Source of the DNA: an uncultured Blautia sp.
GTDB taxonomy: Bacteria; Bacillota; Clostridia; Lachnospirales; Lachnospiraceae
Direction of reading: 5' to 3'
DNA length: 33,079 bases
Assembly: GCA_900551075.1 (NCBI GenBank)
Contig: URVB01000043.1
Span: forward strand, 1-33,079
Shown one piece after another: positions 8,007-16,943 of this stretch (the stretch's first letter is position 1; the number at the start of each line of letters is the position of its first letter). Both the position numbers and the translations under genes were made by a program. The notes beneath the pieces were generated by a model that was not told the origin of the DNA, searched no databases, and saw nothing but the letters and a program-made list of their open reading frames with translations.

Positions 8007-8735
8007 ATGTCTGTGAGATTTCTTGTGGCCGGAGATAAGGCGGTTTCCGTAGAATTCGGCAGTGAGATCAGTCTGGAGCTGAATGCGAAGGTGCGTATGC
8101 TTCAGAAGGAATTGCAGGACAATCCTTTAGAAGGGATTACGGAAACCGTACCTACATATTCTTCGCTGATCGTACACTACCGGCCGGAAATTCTTCGTTA
8201 TCGTGAGCTGGTGAAGGAGCTGGAAAAGCGAATGGAACAGATGACCAGTGTAACAGCCGGTACGGAGTACATCAAAGAGGTTCCAGTTCTTTATGGAGGG
8301 AGTCTCGGCCCTGATCTGGAGTACTGTGCTGAGCTGGAGCATGTATCGACAGAGGAACTGATACGTATGCACGCCGGGCATGATTATTATGTATACATGC
8401 TGGGATTTGCACCGGGGCATCCGTACATGGCGAGATTTGAAGAACCGTTTCACTTTAAGAGAAGAGAATCCCCCAGGATGAAGATTCCGGGACGGTCGAT
8501 CGTAGTACAGCAGAATTTATCGGATTTGATTCCTTTTGAGCAGCCCTGCGGCTGGAATATTATAGGCTCCACGCCGCTGGATATCTGTAATTTTGAGAGG
8601 GAGAACCCCTTCCTGCTTCAGGCAGGCGACTGGGTAAAGCATATTCCTGTGACAGAGAAGGAATATGAGCTGATCCGCAGAGATGTGGAGCATGGTACCT
8701 ACCGCGTAAAAATTTATGAAAAGGCGGTGAAATAG
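8007..8735 (+). CDS. pxpB: 5-oxoprolinase subunit B (PxpB / KipI family)
   Basis: 242 residues. With PxpA and PxpC it hydrolyses 5-oxoproline (pyroglutamate) to L-glutamate using ATP. The start at 8007 follows AAAGGAGG; the upstream part of the frame is not conserved. The AHS1 / KipI domain is recognised by GFAPGHPYM (133-141), PRMKIPGRSIVV and PFEQPCGWNIIGSTP. The older Bacillus name KipI refers to a sporulation-kinase inhibitor, but the operon context (pxpC and pxpA present) supports the 5-oxoprolinase role. First gene of a six-gene operon; pxpC starts one base after its stop. Confidence 0.92.
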   Translation: MSVRFLVAGDKAVSVEFGSEISLELNAKVRMLQKELQDNPLEGITETVPTYSSLIVHYRPEILRYRELVKELEKRMEQMTSVTAGTEYIKEVPVLYGGSLGPDLEYCAELEHVSTEELIRMHAGHDYYVYMLGFAPGHPYMARFEEPFHFKRRESPRMKIPGRSIVVQQNLSDLIPFEQPCGWNIIGSTPLDICNFERENPFLLQAGDWVKHIPVTEKEYELIRRDVEHGTYRVKIYEKAVK

Positions 8736-8736
8736 A

Positions 8737-9702
8737 ATGGGTATTTTCGTAGAAAACGGAGGCATTCTGACCACCGTACAGGATGCAGGGCGTTTTGGAT
8801 ATCAGCAATACGGCGTATCACCGGCAGGCCCCATGGACAGCAGAAGCTTCTGTCTGGCCAATATTCTGGCAGGGAATGACAGAAGTGAGGGCGGCCTGGA
8901 GATTTCTTTTATGGGACCAAGGCTTCGTTTCAGGAAGGGAAATGTCATTGCCGTTACAGGCGGTGATTTATCACCAAAGATCAACGGAGCAGAGATTCCC
9001 ATGTATCAGGCAGTAGCAGTTGCAGAGGGAGATGTGCTTTCTTTTGGAGGAATGAGGAACGGCTGCAGAGGATATATCGCATTTGCAGGCGGACTGGATG
9101 TTCCGGTGGTTATGGGAAGCAAATCCACGCTTTTGAGAAATAAGCTGGGCGGCATACAGGGACGGAAGCTTCAGAAGGGAGACGAGATTGGATTTGTCAA
9201 TCCGAAATCCATGCTTCCCGATATGGAAAAAAGAAAAATTCCACAGGAGGTTTTTCCGGCGAAAGAAGTGGTGCTTCGGGTTGTGACAGGCCCCCAGGAT
9301 GATGAATTTACAGAGCGGGGACTGAAAAACTTCTTCTGGCACAGCGGTGTGATCAGCAATGAGTATGACCGCATGGGATGCAGAATCGAATGTGATCCGA
9401 TTGAACACAAAGGAGACGGGAACATCAATACAGATGGTATTTCTCTCGGCTCTATCCAGGTACCGACCAACGGAAAACCGATCATTATGCTTGCGGACCG
9501 CCAGAGCACCGGCGGATATGCAAAAATCGGAACGGTAGTAACCGTAGATCTTCCGCTGCTCACTCAGAGTATGCCGGGAATGAAAATCCGCTTTATCAGA
9601 GTAAGTCTTAACCTTGCACAGGATTTATATATCAGACAACTGAACACATTGAAAGCATTGGAAGAAAAATTAGGGCAGAATCAGGAGGAAATGGTGAAAT
9701 GA
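8737..9702 (+). CDS. pxpC: 5-oxoprolinase subunit C (PxpC / KipA family)
   Basis: 321 residues. AHS2-type domain that partners PxpB. It carries the N-terminal signature LTTVQDAGRFGYQQYGVSPAGPMD and the C-terminal GSIQVPTNGKPIIMLADRQSTGGYAKIG block, with TGPQDDEF in between. No biotin-carrier or carboxylase gene is nearby, which argues for 5-oxoprolinase and against urea amidolyase. Its last bases overlap the next gene by four (ATGA), so translation is coupled to the dehydrogenase. Confidence 0.92.
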   Translation: MGIFVENGGILTTVQDAGRFGYQQYGVSPAGPMDSRSFCLANILAGNDRSEGGLEISFMGPRLRFRKGNVIAVTGGDLSPKINGAEIPMYQAVAVAEGDVLSFGGMRNGCRGYIAFAGGLDVPVVMGSKSTLLRNKLGGIQGRKLQKGDEIGFVNPKSMLPDMEKRKIPQEVFPAKEVVLRVVTGPQDDEFTERGLKNFFWHSGVISNEYDRMGCRIECDPIEHKGDGNINTDGISLGSIQVPTNGKPIIMLADRQSTGGYAKIGTVVTVDLPLLTQSMPGMKIRFIRVSLNLAQDLYIRQLNTLKALEEKLGQNQEEMVK

Positions 9703-10664
9703 AAATTGTAGTACTGGATGGATATACAGAAAATCCCGGTGATTTAAGCTGGGAAGCACTGGAGGCATTGGGAGAGGTTACCGTATATGATCGAACCTCC
9801 TATACAGAATCTGATCTGATCGCAGAGCGTATCCGGGATGCGGAAATTGTAGTTTTGAATAAGACTCCGATTTCCAAAGCAACCATTGACAAATGTTCGA
9901 AGATCAGGCTGATTGCTGTATTAGCCACCGGGTACAATGTTATTGATTATAATTATGCAAAAGCAAAAGGAATTCCGGTTGTAAATGTTCCGACTTACGG
10001 CACGCAGATCGTAGGACAGTATGCACTGGGCCTTCTTCTGGAAATCTGCTCCCATTACGGACATCATGACCAGACGGTAAAAGAGGGCAAATGGGAAAAT
10101 AACGCGGACTGGTGCTATTGGGATTATCCGATGATTGAGCTTTATGGAAAAACTGCAGGAATCATTGGCCTTGGACGTATCGGACAGGCAACTGCAAAGC
10201 TTCTGAACGCGCTGGATATGAAGGTAGTGGCCTATGATGCCTGTGAGAGTGAAGCAGGAAGGCAGCTTGCAGAATATGTGTCTCTGGACGAGCTGTTTGC
10301 AAGCTCTGACGTCATTTTTCTGCACTGTCCGCTTTTTCCGGAAACAGAAGGCATCATCAATAAAGAGAATATTGAAAAAATGAAGGACGGCGTGATCCTT
10401 ATCAACAACAGCCGCGGCCAGCTTGTTGTAGAGCAGGACCTGGCAGATGCTCTGAACAGCGGGAAGATTTATGCAGCAGGACTGGATGTTGTATCCACAG
10501 AGCCGATTAAGGGGGACAATCCTCTTCTGAAAGCAAAGAACTGCTTCATAACACCGCATATTTCCTGGGCTGCGCAGGCATCCCGCCAGAGAATCATGGA
10601 TATTACGGTTTCCAATATTCAGGCTTTTCTGGATGGCGCACCGGTGAACGTAGTAAACAAATAA
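9699..10664 (+). CDS. D-2-hydroxyacid dehydrogenase, NAD-type
   Basis: 321 residues. Reversibly reduces a 2-oxoacid to a D-2-hydroxyacid. The Rossmann motif is GLGRIG (157-162), with Asp180 in VVAYDA at the position that favours NADH over NADPH. The catalytic triad of the family is present: Arg239 (NNSRG), Glu268 (STEPI) and His287 (TPHISWA). Overall it resembles the glycerate dehydrogenase / HprA branch. It is inserted between pxpC and pxpA and overlaps pxpC by four bases, so it is probably part of the same pathway. 2-Oxoglutarate is one possible substrate, glyoxylate or hydroxypyruvate others; sequence alone does not decide. Confidence 0.9.
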   Translation: MKIVVLDGYTENPGDLSWEALEALGEVTVYDRTSYTESDLIAERIRDAEIVVLNKTPISKATIDKCSKIRLIAVLATGYNVIDYNYAKAKGIPVVNVPTYGTQIVGQYALGLLLEICSHYGHHDQTVKEGKWENNADWCYWDYPMIELYGKTAGIIGLGRIGQATAKLLNALDMKVVAYDACESEAGRQLAEYVSLDELFASSDVIFLHCPLFPETEGIINKENIEKMKDGVILINNSRGQLVVEQDLADALNSGKIYAAGLDVVSTEPIKGDNPLLKAKNCFITPHISWAAQASRQRIMDITVSNIQAFLDGAPVNVVNK

Positions 10665-10691
10665 TCAAATCAGGTATGGGAGGTACTTGCA

Positions 10692-11453
10692 ATGTATCAG
10701 ATCGACTTAAACAGTGATATGGGAGAAAGCTTCGGCGCTTACAAATTGGGTGGAGACGAAGAACTGATCAAGTACGTAACATCAACGAACGTAGCCTGCG
10801 GTTATCATGCAGGTGATCCAATGGTTATGGACAAGGTCGTAAAAATGGCGAAGGAACGCGGCGTTGCAGTTGGTGCACATCCGGGATATCCGGATCTTAT
10901 GGGATTTGGCCGCAGAAGGATGGTTCTGAGCTTTGATGAAGTCAAGAACTATATGAAATATCAAATCGGTGCGCTTTGGGCATTTACTGCCGGATCGGGG
11001 CTGAAGCTGCAGCATGTGGCGCCTCATGGTGCTTTAGGGAATCTTTGCCAGTATGACAGAGAAACTTCCAGAGCGGTCTGTGAGGCAGTTTATGAGATTG
11101 ATCCGTCTATCATGATCTTTTATTGTGCAGGTGCGGTTCTTGGCGAAGAGGCAGAGAAGATGGGGCTTGGGACCGCTTCCGAAATTTTCGTGGACAGAGC
11201 CTATATGGACGATTTGTCTTTGGTTCCGCGCAAAATGGAGGGCTCTATGATTACAGATGAGGATTTTGCAATTGAACGCTGCATCCGTATGGTAAAGGAG
11301 GGAAAGGTGACTTCCATTAACGGAAAAGAACTGGAGATCAAGGGAGATACCCTCTGTGTACATGGTGATGGACCGAAAGCATTTGCTTTTGTAAAGCGAA
11401 TCAGAGAAGCCTTTGAGCAGGAAGGTATCGTAGTACGTAATTTTGGAGTATAA
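10692..11453 (+). CDS. pxpA: 5-oxoprolinase subunit A (PxpA, LamB/YcsF family)
   Basis: 253 residues. The LamB/YcsF fold subunit of 5-oxoprolinase. Conserved blocks are IDLNSDMGESFG at the N-terminus, VACGYHAGDP (34-43), GVAVGAHPGYPDLMGFGRR (57-75) and CVHGDGPKA near the C-terminus; the Asp and His residues in these blocks form the family's presumed active site. A clear GGGAGGT ribosome site lies before the ATG. Unusually, pxpA follows pxpB-pxpC with a dehydrogenase in between. Confidence 0.94.
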   Translation: MYQIDLNSDMGESFGAYKLGGDEELIKYVTSTNVACGYHAGDPMVMDKVVKMAKERGVAVGAHPGYPDLMGFGRRRMVLSFDEVKNYMKYQIGALWAFTAGSGLKLQHVAPHGALGNLCQYDRETSRAVCEAVYEIDPSIMIFYCAGAVLGEEAEKMGLGTASEIFVDRAYMDDLSLVPRKMEGSMITDEDFAIERCIRMVKEGKVTSINGKELEIKGDTLCVHGDGPKAFAFVKRIREAFEQEGIVVRNFGV

Positions 11454-11505
11454 AAAATTATTTATAGAAATCAAAAATTCTTACAGAGAAGGAATGGAGG
11501 TAAAA

Positions 11506-12849
11506 ATGGGAGAAAAGAAAGAGAAAAAGGAAATGACGGTTGTCAAAAAGATGATGATCGCCCTTGTCGGCGGTCTGGTCGTGGGACTGCTTTTTCTGTA
11601 TCTGAGAGAGAATGTAATATCTGAGGAAGGCTGGGCAACAGTGAATAAGCTTTTTTTCCAGGATATTACTGTGACAGAAGGTGTTGGAGCAATCGGTATC
11701 TTTTATATCATCGGGCAGATTTTCATGAAAGGTCTGCAGATGGCAATTGTACCGTTGGTATTGGTATCCTTAAGCCTTGCAATGTGCAGCATTTCTAATT
11801 CCACAAAGCTGGGACGCATTGCGGGACGTACGCTGTTAGGCTTCCTGGGATTCTATGTGTGCGGTGCGGCATTGGGATGTGCAGTTGCATATGGTGTAAA
11901 ATCTCTTGGACTATTTAATGTTACCCTTCCAACTGAGGGGATTGCGGAAGCGGCAACCATTGACGCATTTAACCCGCTTGCCGTTGTTGTAAATGCAGTT
12001 CCGTCCAATATCGTGAATGCAGCAAGTACAAACAACAGCATTCTTGCGATTGTAGTAGTGGCAATTGTCCTTGGCCTGTGTCTGAACCAGATGGGAGATA
12101 AAGCAGCACCGTTGAAAAATGTATTGGAAAATCTGAGTGATGTCATCAATATGTACCTGTCCTTCCTTATCAACAAAGTTGGACCAGTAGCCATTTTCTG
12201 TCTGATTTCCAGAACATTTGCAATTTACGGAGTGGAGTATCTGGCACCTGTAGCAGCGTATGTGGCAGCAGCAATGCTGACCCTGTTTGTATTAGTTGTA
12301 ACTCTGTATCCATTGGGGATTTGGGTGACTACAAGACTGAATCCAATGAAATTCTTAAAGAAGATTGCAAAGGTCGGCATATTTGGCTTTTCCACAAACT
12401 CTTCAGCAGCCTGCCTTCCGCTGAATACAAGAACCTGTCTTGATGAACTTGGATGCAGCAAAGAGGTTACAAGTTTTGTACTTCCGACAGGTATGACCAT
12501 TAACATGAACGGAACAACCGTTATGCATATGTTCGCAGTTACCTTTATTGCAACAAGTGCGGGTATCGAGGTTACACCGGCAAACATGATCGTTATGGCG
12601 CTCTTATCCATTTGTGCTGCGGCAGGAACGCCGGCTATCCCAATCGCAGGAACAACCATGATTTTTACTGTATTGTCCGGTATGGGCTGGGCAACGGAAG
12701 CCTGCCTGATCGGTTATGCTTTGATTGTGGCAATCAACCGTCCGGTGGAGATGGCACTCCTTCCGCTGAACGTTATCGGTGATGCGGCGGTTAATGTAAT
12801 TGTAAACGCAAAAGAGGGAGAATTGAACAAAGACGTATATAATAGCTAA
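11506..12849 (+). CDS. dicarboxylate / amino acid:cation symporter (DAACS family)
   Basis: 447 residues from the ATG at 11506, which follows GGAGGT; the open frame further upstream overlaps pxpA. Many hydrophobic segments and the family core motifs are present: SSAACLP (serine-rich hairpin region), GMTINMNGTTV (transmembrane segment 7 binding motif) and AAAGTPAIPIAGT (hairpin 2). DAACS proteins import glutamate, aspartate, serine or C4-dicarboxylates with Na+ or H+. In this operon, glutamate, 5-oxoproline or a related acid is the likely substrate. Membrane protein; the operon continues into the aminotransferase. Confidence 0.92.
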   Translation: MGEKKEKKEMTVVKKMMIALVGGLVVGLLFLYLRENVISEEGWATVNKLFFQDITVTEGVGAIGIFYIIGQIFMKGLQMAIVPLVLVSLSLAMCSISNSTKLGRIAGRTLLGFLGFYVCGAALGCAVAYGVKSLGLFNVTLPTEGIAEAATIDAFNPLAVVVNAVPSNIVNAASTNNSILAIVVVAIVLGLCLNQMGDKAAPLKNVLENLSDVINMYLSFLINKVGPVAIFCLISRTFAIYGVEYLAPVAAYVAAAMLTLFVLVVTLYPLGIWVTTRLNPMKFLKKIAKVGIFGFSTNSSAACLPLNTRTCLDELGCSKEVTSFVLPTGMTINMNGTTVMHMFAVTFIATSAGIEVTPANMIVMALLSICAAAGTPAIPIAGTTMIFTVLSGMGWATEACLIGYALIVAINRPVEMALLPLNVIGDAAVNVIVNAKEGELNKDVYNS

Positions 12850-12863
12850 GTGCCGAAGAAAGG

Positions 12864-12885
12864 GCGGCCGGAGAAAACCGGCCGC
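12864..12885 (+). other. GC-rich hairpin in the symporter-aminotransferase gap
   Basis: GCGGCCGG / CCGGCCGC form a perfect 8-bp stem around AGAAAA. There is no T-run directly after it, so it is more likely a partial attenuator or an mRNA-stability/processing element than a full terminator. It would lower the level of the aminotransferase relative to the upstream genes or protect the upstream mRNA 3' end. Confidence 0.55.
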
Positions 12886-12916
12886 TGAAGCTTCTATATT
12901 TCAGGAGGAAACCGAT

Positions 12917-14095
12917 ATGAATTATCAACCAGCAAAACGAATGGACTCTCTTCCATTTTCCGGCATCAGAGCCGTAATGGAAAAAGCAACAAAAATGCAG
13001 CAGGCCGGAGAAAAAGTTATTCATATGGAAATTGGCCGTCCGGATTTTGACACACCGGAAAAAATCAAAGCGGCAGCAAACGCAAGCCTTGCAAAAGGAA
13101 ACGTTTTTTATACTTCTAACTATGGAACTCCGCAGCTTCGCCGGACGATTGCAGAGTTTGAAAAAGCAAAAAACAACGTTGCCTATGATCCTTCGGAGAT
13201 TCTCGTTACCGTTGGTGTAGGGGAGGGAACCTATGCTGCTATGGCCGCATTTCTGAATGAGGGAGATGAAATCCTGGTTCCAAACCCTGTATGGCTAAAC
13301 TATATTCATGTACCGAGCTCTCTCGGCGCAGTTCCTGTAACCTACAGTCTGAAGGAAGTAAATAATTATCAGATTGATTTTGAAGAACTGGAAAGCAAGA
13401 TTACAGATAAAACCAAAATGATCGTAATTGTTGACCCAAGCAATCCGACAGGCGGTGTATTCTCCAAAGAAACGCTGGAAAAGCTGGCTGATATTGCAAT
13501 CCGTAATGACCTTCTGGTTCTGTCAGATGAAATTTACGAGCAGCTCGTATACGATGGAGAAAAGCATGTCAGCATTGCTTCTCTGCCTGGAATGAAAGAA
13601 AGAACCATCAAATTGAGCGGTATGTCTAAAGCATATTCCATGACAGGATGGAGACTTGGTTATATGTGTGCGGCGAAGGAGATCATTTCCGCATGTGTGC
13701 GCGTGCATCAGTATACCATTACCTGTGCTTCCTCCTTTGTACAGGAAGCATCTGTAACAGCCCTGAGAGACTGTGATGATGATGTGGAAGCAATGAGAAA
13801 AGAGTATGAGCGCAGAAAAAATTATGTTGTCAAAGCACTGAATGCGATTGATGGAATCAGCTGCAATGATCCGAAGGGTGCGTTCTACATCTTTGTAAAT
13901 ATTAAGAGTCTTGGTATGACTTCCATGGAAGCTGCGGAGTATCTTCTCGAAAACGCTAAGGTTGCCCTGGTTCCGGGCTCTGCTTTTGGGTCTGAAGGAG
14001 AGGGGTACCTTCGTATTTCTTATGCATGCGGCTATGAAGAGCTGGCAGAGGCATGTGACCGCATCAGGGCGGCAGTGGAAGCACTGAGAAAATAA
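12917..14095 (+). CDS. class I/II aminotransferase, PLP-dependent
   Basis: 392 residues. Fold-type I aminotransferase of the aspartate-aminotransferase group. The PLP lysine is Lys238 in SGMSKAYSMTGWRLGY. Asn176 in DPSNPTGG, Asp204 and Tyr207 in SDEIYE contact the cofactor, and Arg246 follows the lysine as usual. A C-terminal YLRISYA carries the substrate-carboxylate arginine. Ribosome site AGGAGG at 12903. As the last gene of the pxp operon it could move the amino group of glutamate to another 2-oxoacid and supply 2-oxoglutarate. The true amino-acid pair is not readable from the sequence. Confidence 0.93.
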   Translation: MNYQPAKRMDSLPFSGIRAVMEKATKMQQAGEKVIHMEIGRPDFDTPEKIKAAANASLAKGNVFYTSNYGTPQLRRTIAEFEKAKNNVAYDPSEILVTVGVGEGTYAAMAAFLNEGDEILVPNPVWLNYIHVPSSLGAVPVTYSLKEVNNYQIDFEELESKITDKTKMIVIVDPSNPTGGVFSKETLEKLADIAIRNDLLVLSDEIYEQLVYDGEKHVSIASLPGMKERTIKLSGMSKAYSMTGWRLGYMCAAKEIISACVRVHQYTITCASSFVQEASVTALRDCDDDVEAMRKEYERRKNYVVKALNAIDGISCNDPKGAFYIFVNIKSLGMTSMEAAEYLLENAKVALVPGSAFGSEGEGYLRISYACGYEELAEACDRIRAAVEALRK

Positions 14096-14120
14096 CCGGC
14101 GAAAATCAAACAGGGAACAT

Positions 14121-14321
14121 CTATTTCCCCTCCATTGATTTTACCGCCTCAATGAAAATGTCCAGCGAAAACTCAAAACTTTCATCCGTGGGAAGCCGGT
14201 CCCCGTATCCGCCATGATTGATAAGCAGGGCAAATCCCTGACTGCCCTGCTCCCCCACCTCATTTGCCATCTGAGCTGCTCTGCTTACAATGATATCTTT
14301 GTCTATCTGCACCCGTGCCAT
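14121..14321 (-). CDS. small protein of unknown function
   Basis: 66 residues. It has a near-perfect ribosome site (AAGGAGGAGG) six bases before ATG 14321 and a TATAAT box upstream, so it is probably a real gene and not a shadow. The protein is soluble and acidic, with the segment GFALLINHGGYGDRLPTDESFEFSLDIFIEAVKSM in its second half. I recognise no domain. It runs convergent to the aminotransferase and divergent from the AraC regulator of the MATE cassette. No clear terminator is seen in the 25 bp between it and the aminotransferase. Confidence 0.6.
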   Translation of the reverse strand: MARVQIDKDIIVSRAAQMANEVGEQGSQGFALLINHGGYGDRLPTDESFEFSLDIFIEAVKSMEGK

Positions 14322-14345
14322 CCCTTGACCTCCTCCTTGTTTAAG

Positions 14346-14362
14346 GGTATAGTAATTATACC
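14346..14362. promoter_or_regulatory. palindromic operator candidate over the -10 box of the small gene
   Basis: GGTATA, five bases, TATACC form a perfect 6+6 inverted repeat. It covers a TATAAT read on the - strand (14360-14355), positioned as the -10 of the small gene that starts at 14321. Binding of a repressor here would block that gene and lie about 85 bp from the divergent AraC start. The matching -35 is weak. Confidence 0.4.
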
Positions 14363-14446
14363 TAATTCAATTAGAAAAGAAAAGACCTGCTTAGAAAGTA
14401 TATTTTGTGTTTTATTTTCCGATGAACTGCATAGGAGAGAGTATGT

Positions 14447-15502
14447 ATGGACAATAAGCCAGACTTTTGTGAAATTTTGGCTCATTCTGAGAGGTTGGAG
14501 ATGGTGCGGCTGGATCGTGAGCTGAATGCGCTCATGGAGGATGAATTCGTGTTGGACCGTGAACTGGAGCAAAAGCTGTGTAACGGAAGTTATCATTTTC
14601 CGGATGTTTCGGAAATACGGACGGATAAACAGGTACTGACAAGGACCCAGGCGTATTTTTCCGCCAAAATTCATGTCCGGAGGACACCCGTGTATTTCCA
14701 CAATCACGAATTTATCGAAATGCTTTATATGTATGAAGGGCGCTGCAGGCAGTTTATTGAGAATCTCAGTCAGTGTATTCTCCTTAAGGAGGGCGATTTG
14801 TTTCTCCTGAACCAGAACGTCACACATGCATTACAGACGGAGGGGCGGTCAACCCTGATCAAGGTCATTATCCCGACAGACTGGGTGTCCCATGAGTTTA
14901 TCCAGGAAATAGACCATGAGAGCGCGTTGTTTGACTTTTTTGTAAACACGAAGGTGGCTCAGGGGGAATATTACCACTACCTGCATTTCCCGGAGTGTGC
15001 AGGCATCAAAAAAATGATCGAAATCATTATGATCGAATATTATCATAACCGGAAATACAGCACGCCTGTGATAAGGAACTACCTGCAGATGCTCATGTTT
15101 CAGCTTGACAGGACGGGCAAGGTGTTTCACGAATGCAGGCGCAAAATGACTCAGAGCGCTCTCCAGATGGGCAGGCTGAAACAGTATGTATATGACCACA
15201 GCGATTCTGTCACGCTGAAGGAATTGGCCGGCAAGTTTCATTTCAACCAGAGTTATCTGAGCAGGATTATAGCACAAAACTGCGGGATGGGCTTTCAGGA
15301 GCTGGTGAAAGAATGCCGGATTGAAAAGTCGGCAATGCTGCTCGGCAGCTCTGATTATTCCATTGAGCAGATTGCGGAGATTGTGGGATATCAGAATGCG
15401 ACGTCTGTTTATAACGGGATAAAGGACAAGTTTGGCATCTCCCCGGCAGAGTACCGCAGGCGCTATGGTAAAATGAATGGAGAGATGATTGAAAATGAAT
15501 AG
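14447..15502 (+). CDS. AraC-family transcriptional regulator with cupin sensor domain
   Basis: 351 residues. An N-terminal cupin-like sensor (about 75-140) has the pattern FHNHEFIEMLYMYEG...LKEGDLFLLNQNVTHAL. The AraC DNA-binding domain with two helix-turn-helix units runs from about 244 to 345 (TLKELAGKFHFNQSYLSRII and YSIEQIAEIVGYQNATSVYNGIK), ending in the typical GISPAEYRRRYG. Ribosome site AGGAG nine bases before the ATG. It is followed by MATE, kinase and acetyltransferase genes on the same strand and is probably their regulator. The effector is unknown. Confidence 0.92.
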   Translation: MDNKPDFCEILAHSERLEMVRLDRELNALMEDEFVLDRELEQKLCNGSYHFPDVSEIRTDKQVLTRTQAYFSAKIHVRRTPVYFHNHEFIEMLYMYEGRCRQFIENLSQCILLKEGDLFLLNQNVTHALQTEGRSTLIKVIIPTDWVSHEFIQEIDHESALFDFFVNTKVAQGEYYHYLHFPECAGIKKMIEIIMIEYYHNRKYSTPVIRNYLQMLMFQLDRTGKVFHECRRKMTQSALQMGRLKQYVYDHSDSVTLKELAGKFHFNQSYLSRIIAQNCGMGFQELVKECRIEKSAMLLGSSDYSIEQIAEIVGYQNATSVYNGIKDKFGISPAEYRRRYGKMNGEMIENE

Positions 15503-15581
15503 ATGGATGAAGGCGGTCTTTCCATGTAAAATGAACCAGATACCATATATTTTGCGTCCTGCATAGAAAGGGGCTGGCATT

Positions 15582-16943
15582 TTGTCATCGAAGGGCATTG
15601 GTAAACTGGAAACAGGCTCCATAGGGAAGCTGATGGTGGAGCTGTGTACCCAGGCCGCATTCTCTGTCATGCTTTACAACATATATACAATCACAGATAC
15701 GCTGTTCGTTTCAAAAGGGGTTGGCAGTACGGCCAGCGGAGCAATTGGGGTGTTTGCCCCGGTACTGGTTTTTGTAGGTGGTATAAGCTCCACTTTGGGT
15801 GTGGGTGCGGGCTCCATTCTTTCCAGGAGACTGGGCGAAAAGGATTTTTCGGGAGGAAAAACAGTCATTGGCTGTATGGTTTGGGTTTGGTGCCTATGTG
15901 CCTTACTCATAACGGCCGTTGGCTTGCTTCTTCTAAACCCGTTGCTTGGACTGCTGGGGTGTACGGCTGAGATTTATCCATATGCTGCGGAATACGGCAG
16001 GATAATGCTGCTCAGTACGGTATGCAGCACGGGATTTTCGGGGGTCATGCGTGCCGGAGGGGACACCCTTTATTCCACGCTGCAATGGTGCTGCCCCGTC
16101 GTTATTAATATGGTATTGGACCCGGTGCTGATCTATGGCCTCCGGCTGGGTATTGCGGGTGCGGCCCTGGCAACGCTATGCGCCCAGGTGTTTTCGTTGA
16201 TTTGCAGTATTTACTATTTCTTTATCCGCAATGCGACGCCATGCAAAATACGGGTAAGGGATATACGGTGGGACTTTTTGGCATTAAAAGAAATTTTATC
16301 CATTGGGATGCCGTCTTTTCTCAACAGTCTGGGAAACAGCTTTGTTGCCATGGCGGGCAATCAGGTATTGGGGGCAGTTGGAGGTACACAGGCAATCAGC
16401 ACGTTTGCGGTCATATCGCGCATCCAGAGCTTTGCTGCCACGCCGTTTACAGGTGTTATGCAAGGCATACAGCCAATGCTTGGATTTGACTGGGGAAGGA
16501 AAAATACGAACCGGGTAAGAAAAACGGTATTTTTCGCCCTGCGGTTTGTCCTGGTTTATGGAATTCTGGTTTCGCTGGGGCTGTATGCCGGAGCACAGTA
16601 CATAATTCATTTTTTTTCCGCCAATTCAGATGCGGCGCAGGCGGGGACGGCGGCTTTGCAGGTTATATGCAGGGCTATTGCTATCGGTGGAGTGGTACCT
16701 GTTATACAAGCCTTTTTTCAGGCACTGGGACAGGGAAAAAGGGTGTTGTCCCTGTCTGTGGCAAGTATTTTTGTGATCCGCCTGCCGCTTCTGCTGCTTG
16801 GCTTAGTCACGAAAAAACTTTCTGTCATGTGGTGGGTATTTGTAATCAGCGATTGGGCGGCGGCGGCTTTGGCCGGCTACAGCTACAAAAAATTTCAGAA
16901 GGAGAATGGCTATGGAAAGCTTGACAAAGAACAGGCAGAATGA
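15582..16943 (+). CDS. MATE-family multidrug/cation exporter
   Basis: 453 residues, about twelve hydrophobic segments. The N-terminal repeat (LYNIYTITDTLFVSKGVG, then GVGAGSILSRRLGEKDF) is typical of MATE exporters, which expel drugs or metabolites using a Na+ or H+ gradient. The start is TTG 15582, eight bases after AAAGGGG, the only start with a ribosome site near the expected N-terminus. The gene ends 32 bp inside the next gene, so it is translationally coupled to the kinase. The 79-bp gap to the AraC gene has no terminator. Confidence 0.92.
   Translation: MSSKGIGKLETGSIGKLMVELCTQAAFSVMLYNIYTITDTLFVSKGVGSTASGAIGVFAPVLVFVGGISSTLGVGAGSILSRRLGEKDFSGGKTVIGCMVWVWCLCALLITAVGLLLLNPLLGLLGCTAEIYPYAAEYGRIMLLSTVCSTGFSGVMRAGGDTLYSTLQWCCPVVINMVLDPVLIYGLRLGIAGAALATLCAQVFSLICSIYYFFIRNATPCKIRVRDIRWDFLALKEILSIGMPSFLNSLGNSFVAMAGNQVLGAVGGTQAISTFAVISRIQSFAATPFTGVMQGIQPMLGFDWGRKNTNRVRKTVFFALRFVLVYGILVSLGLYAGAQYIIHFFSANSDAAQAGTAALQVICRAIAIGGVVPVIQAFFQALGQGKRVLSLSVASIFVIRLPLLLLGLVTKKLSVMWWVFVISDWAAAALAGYSYKKFQKENGYGKLDKEQAE

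Noticed and set aside
14096..14130. Possible terminator between the aminotransferase and the convergent small gene
   Set aside because: Only a 5-bp GGGAA/TTCCC stem with no T-run; too weak to call.
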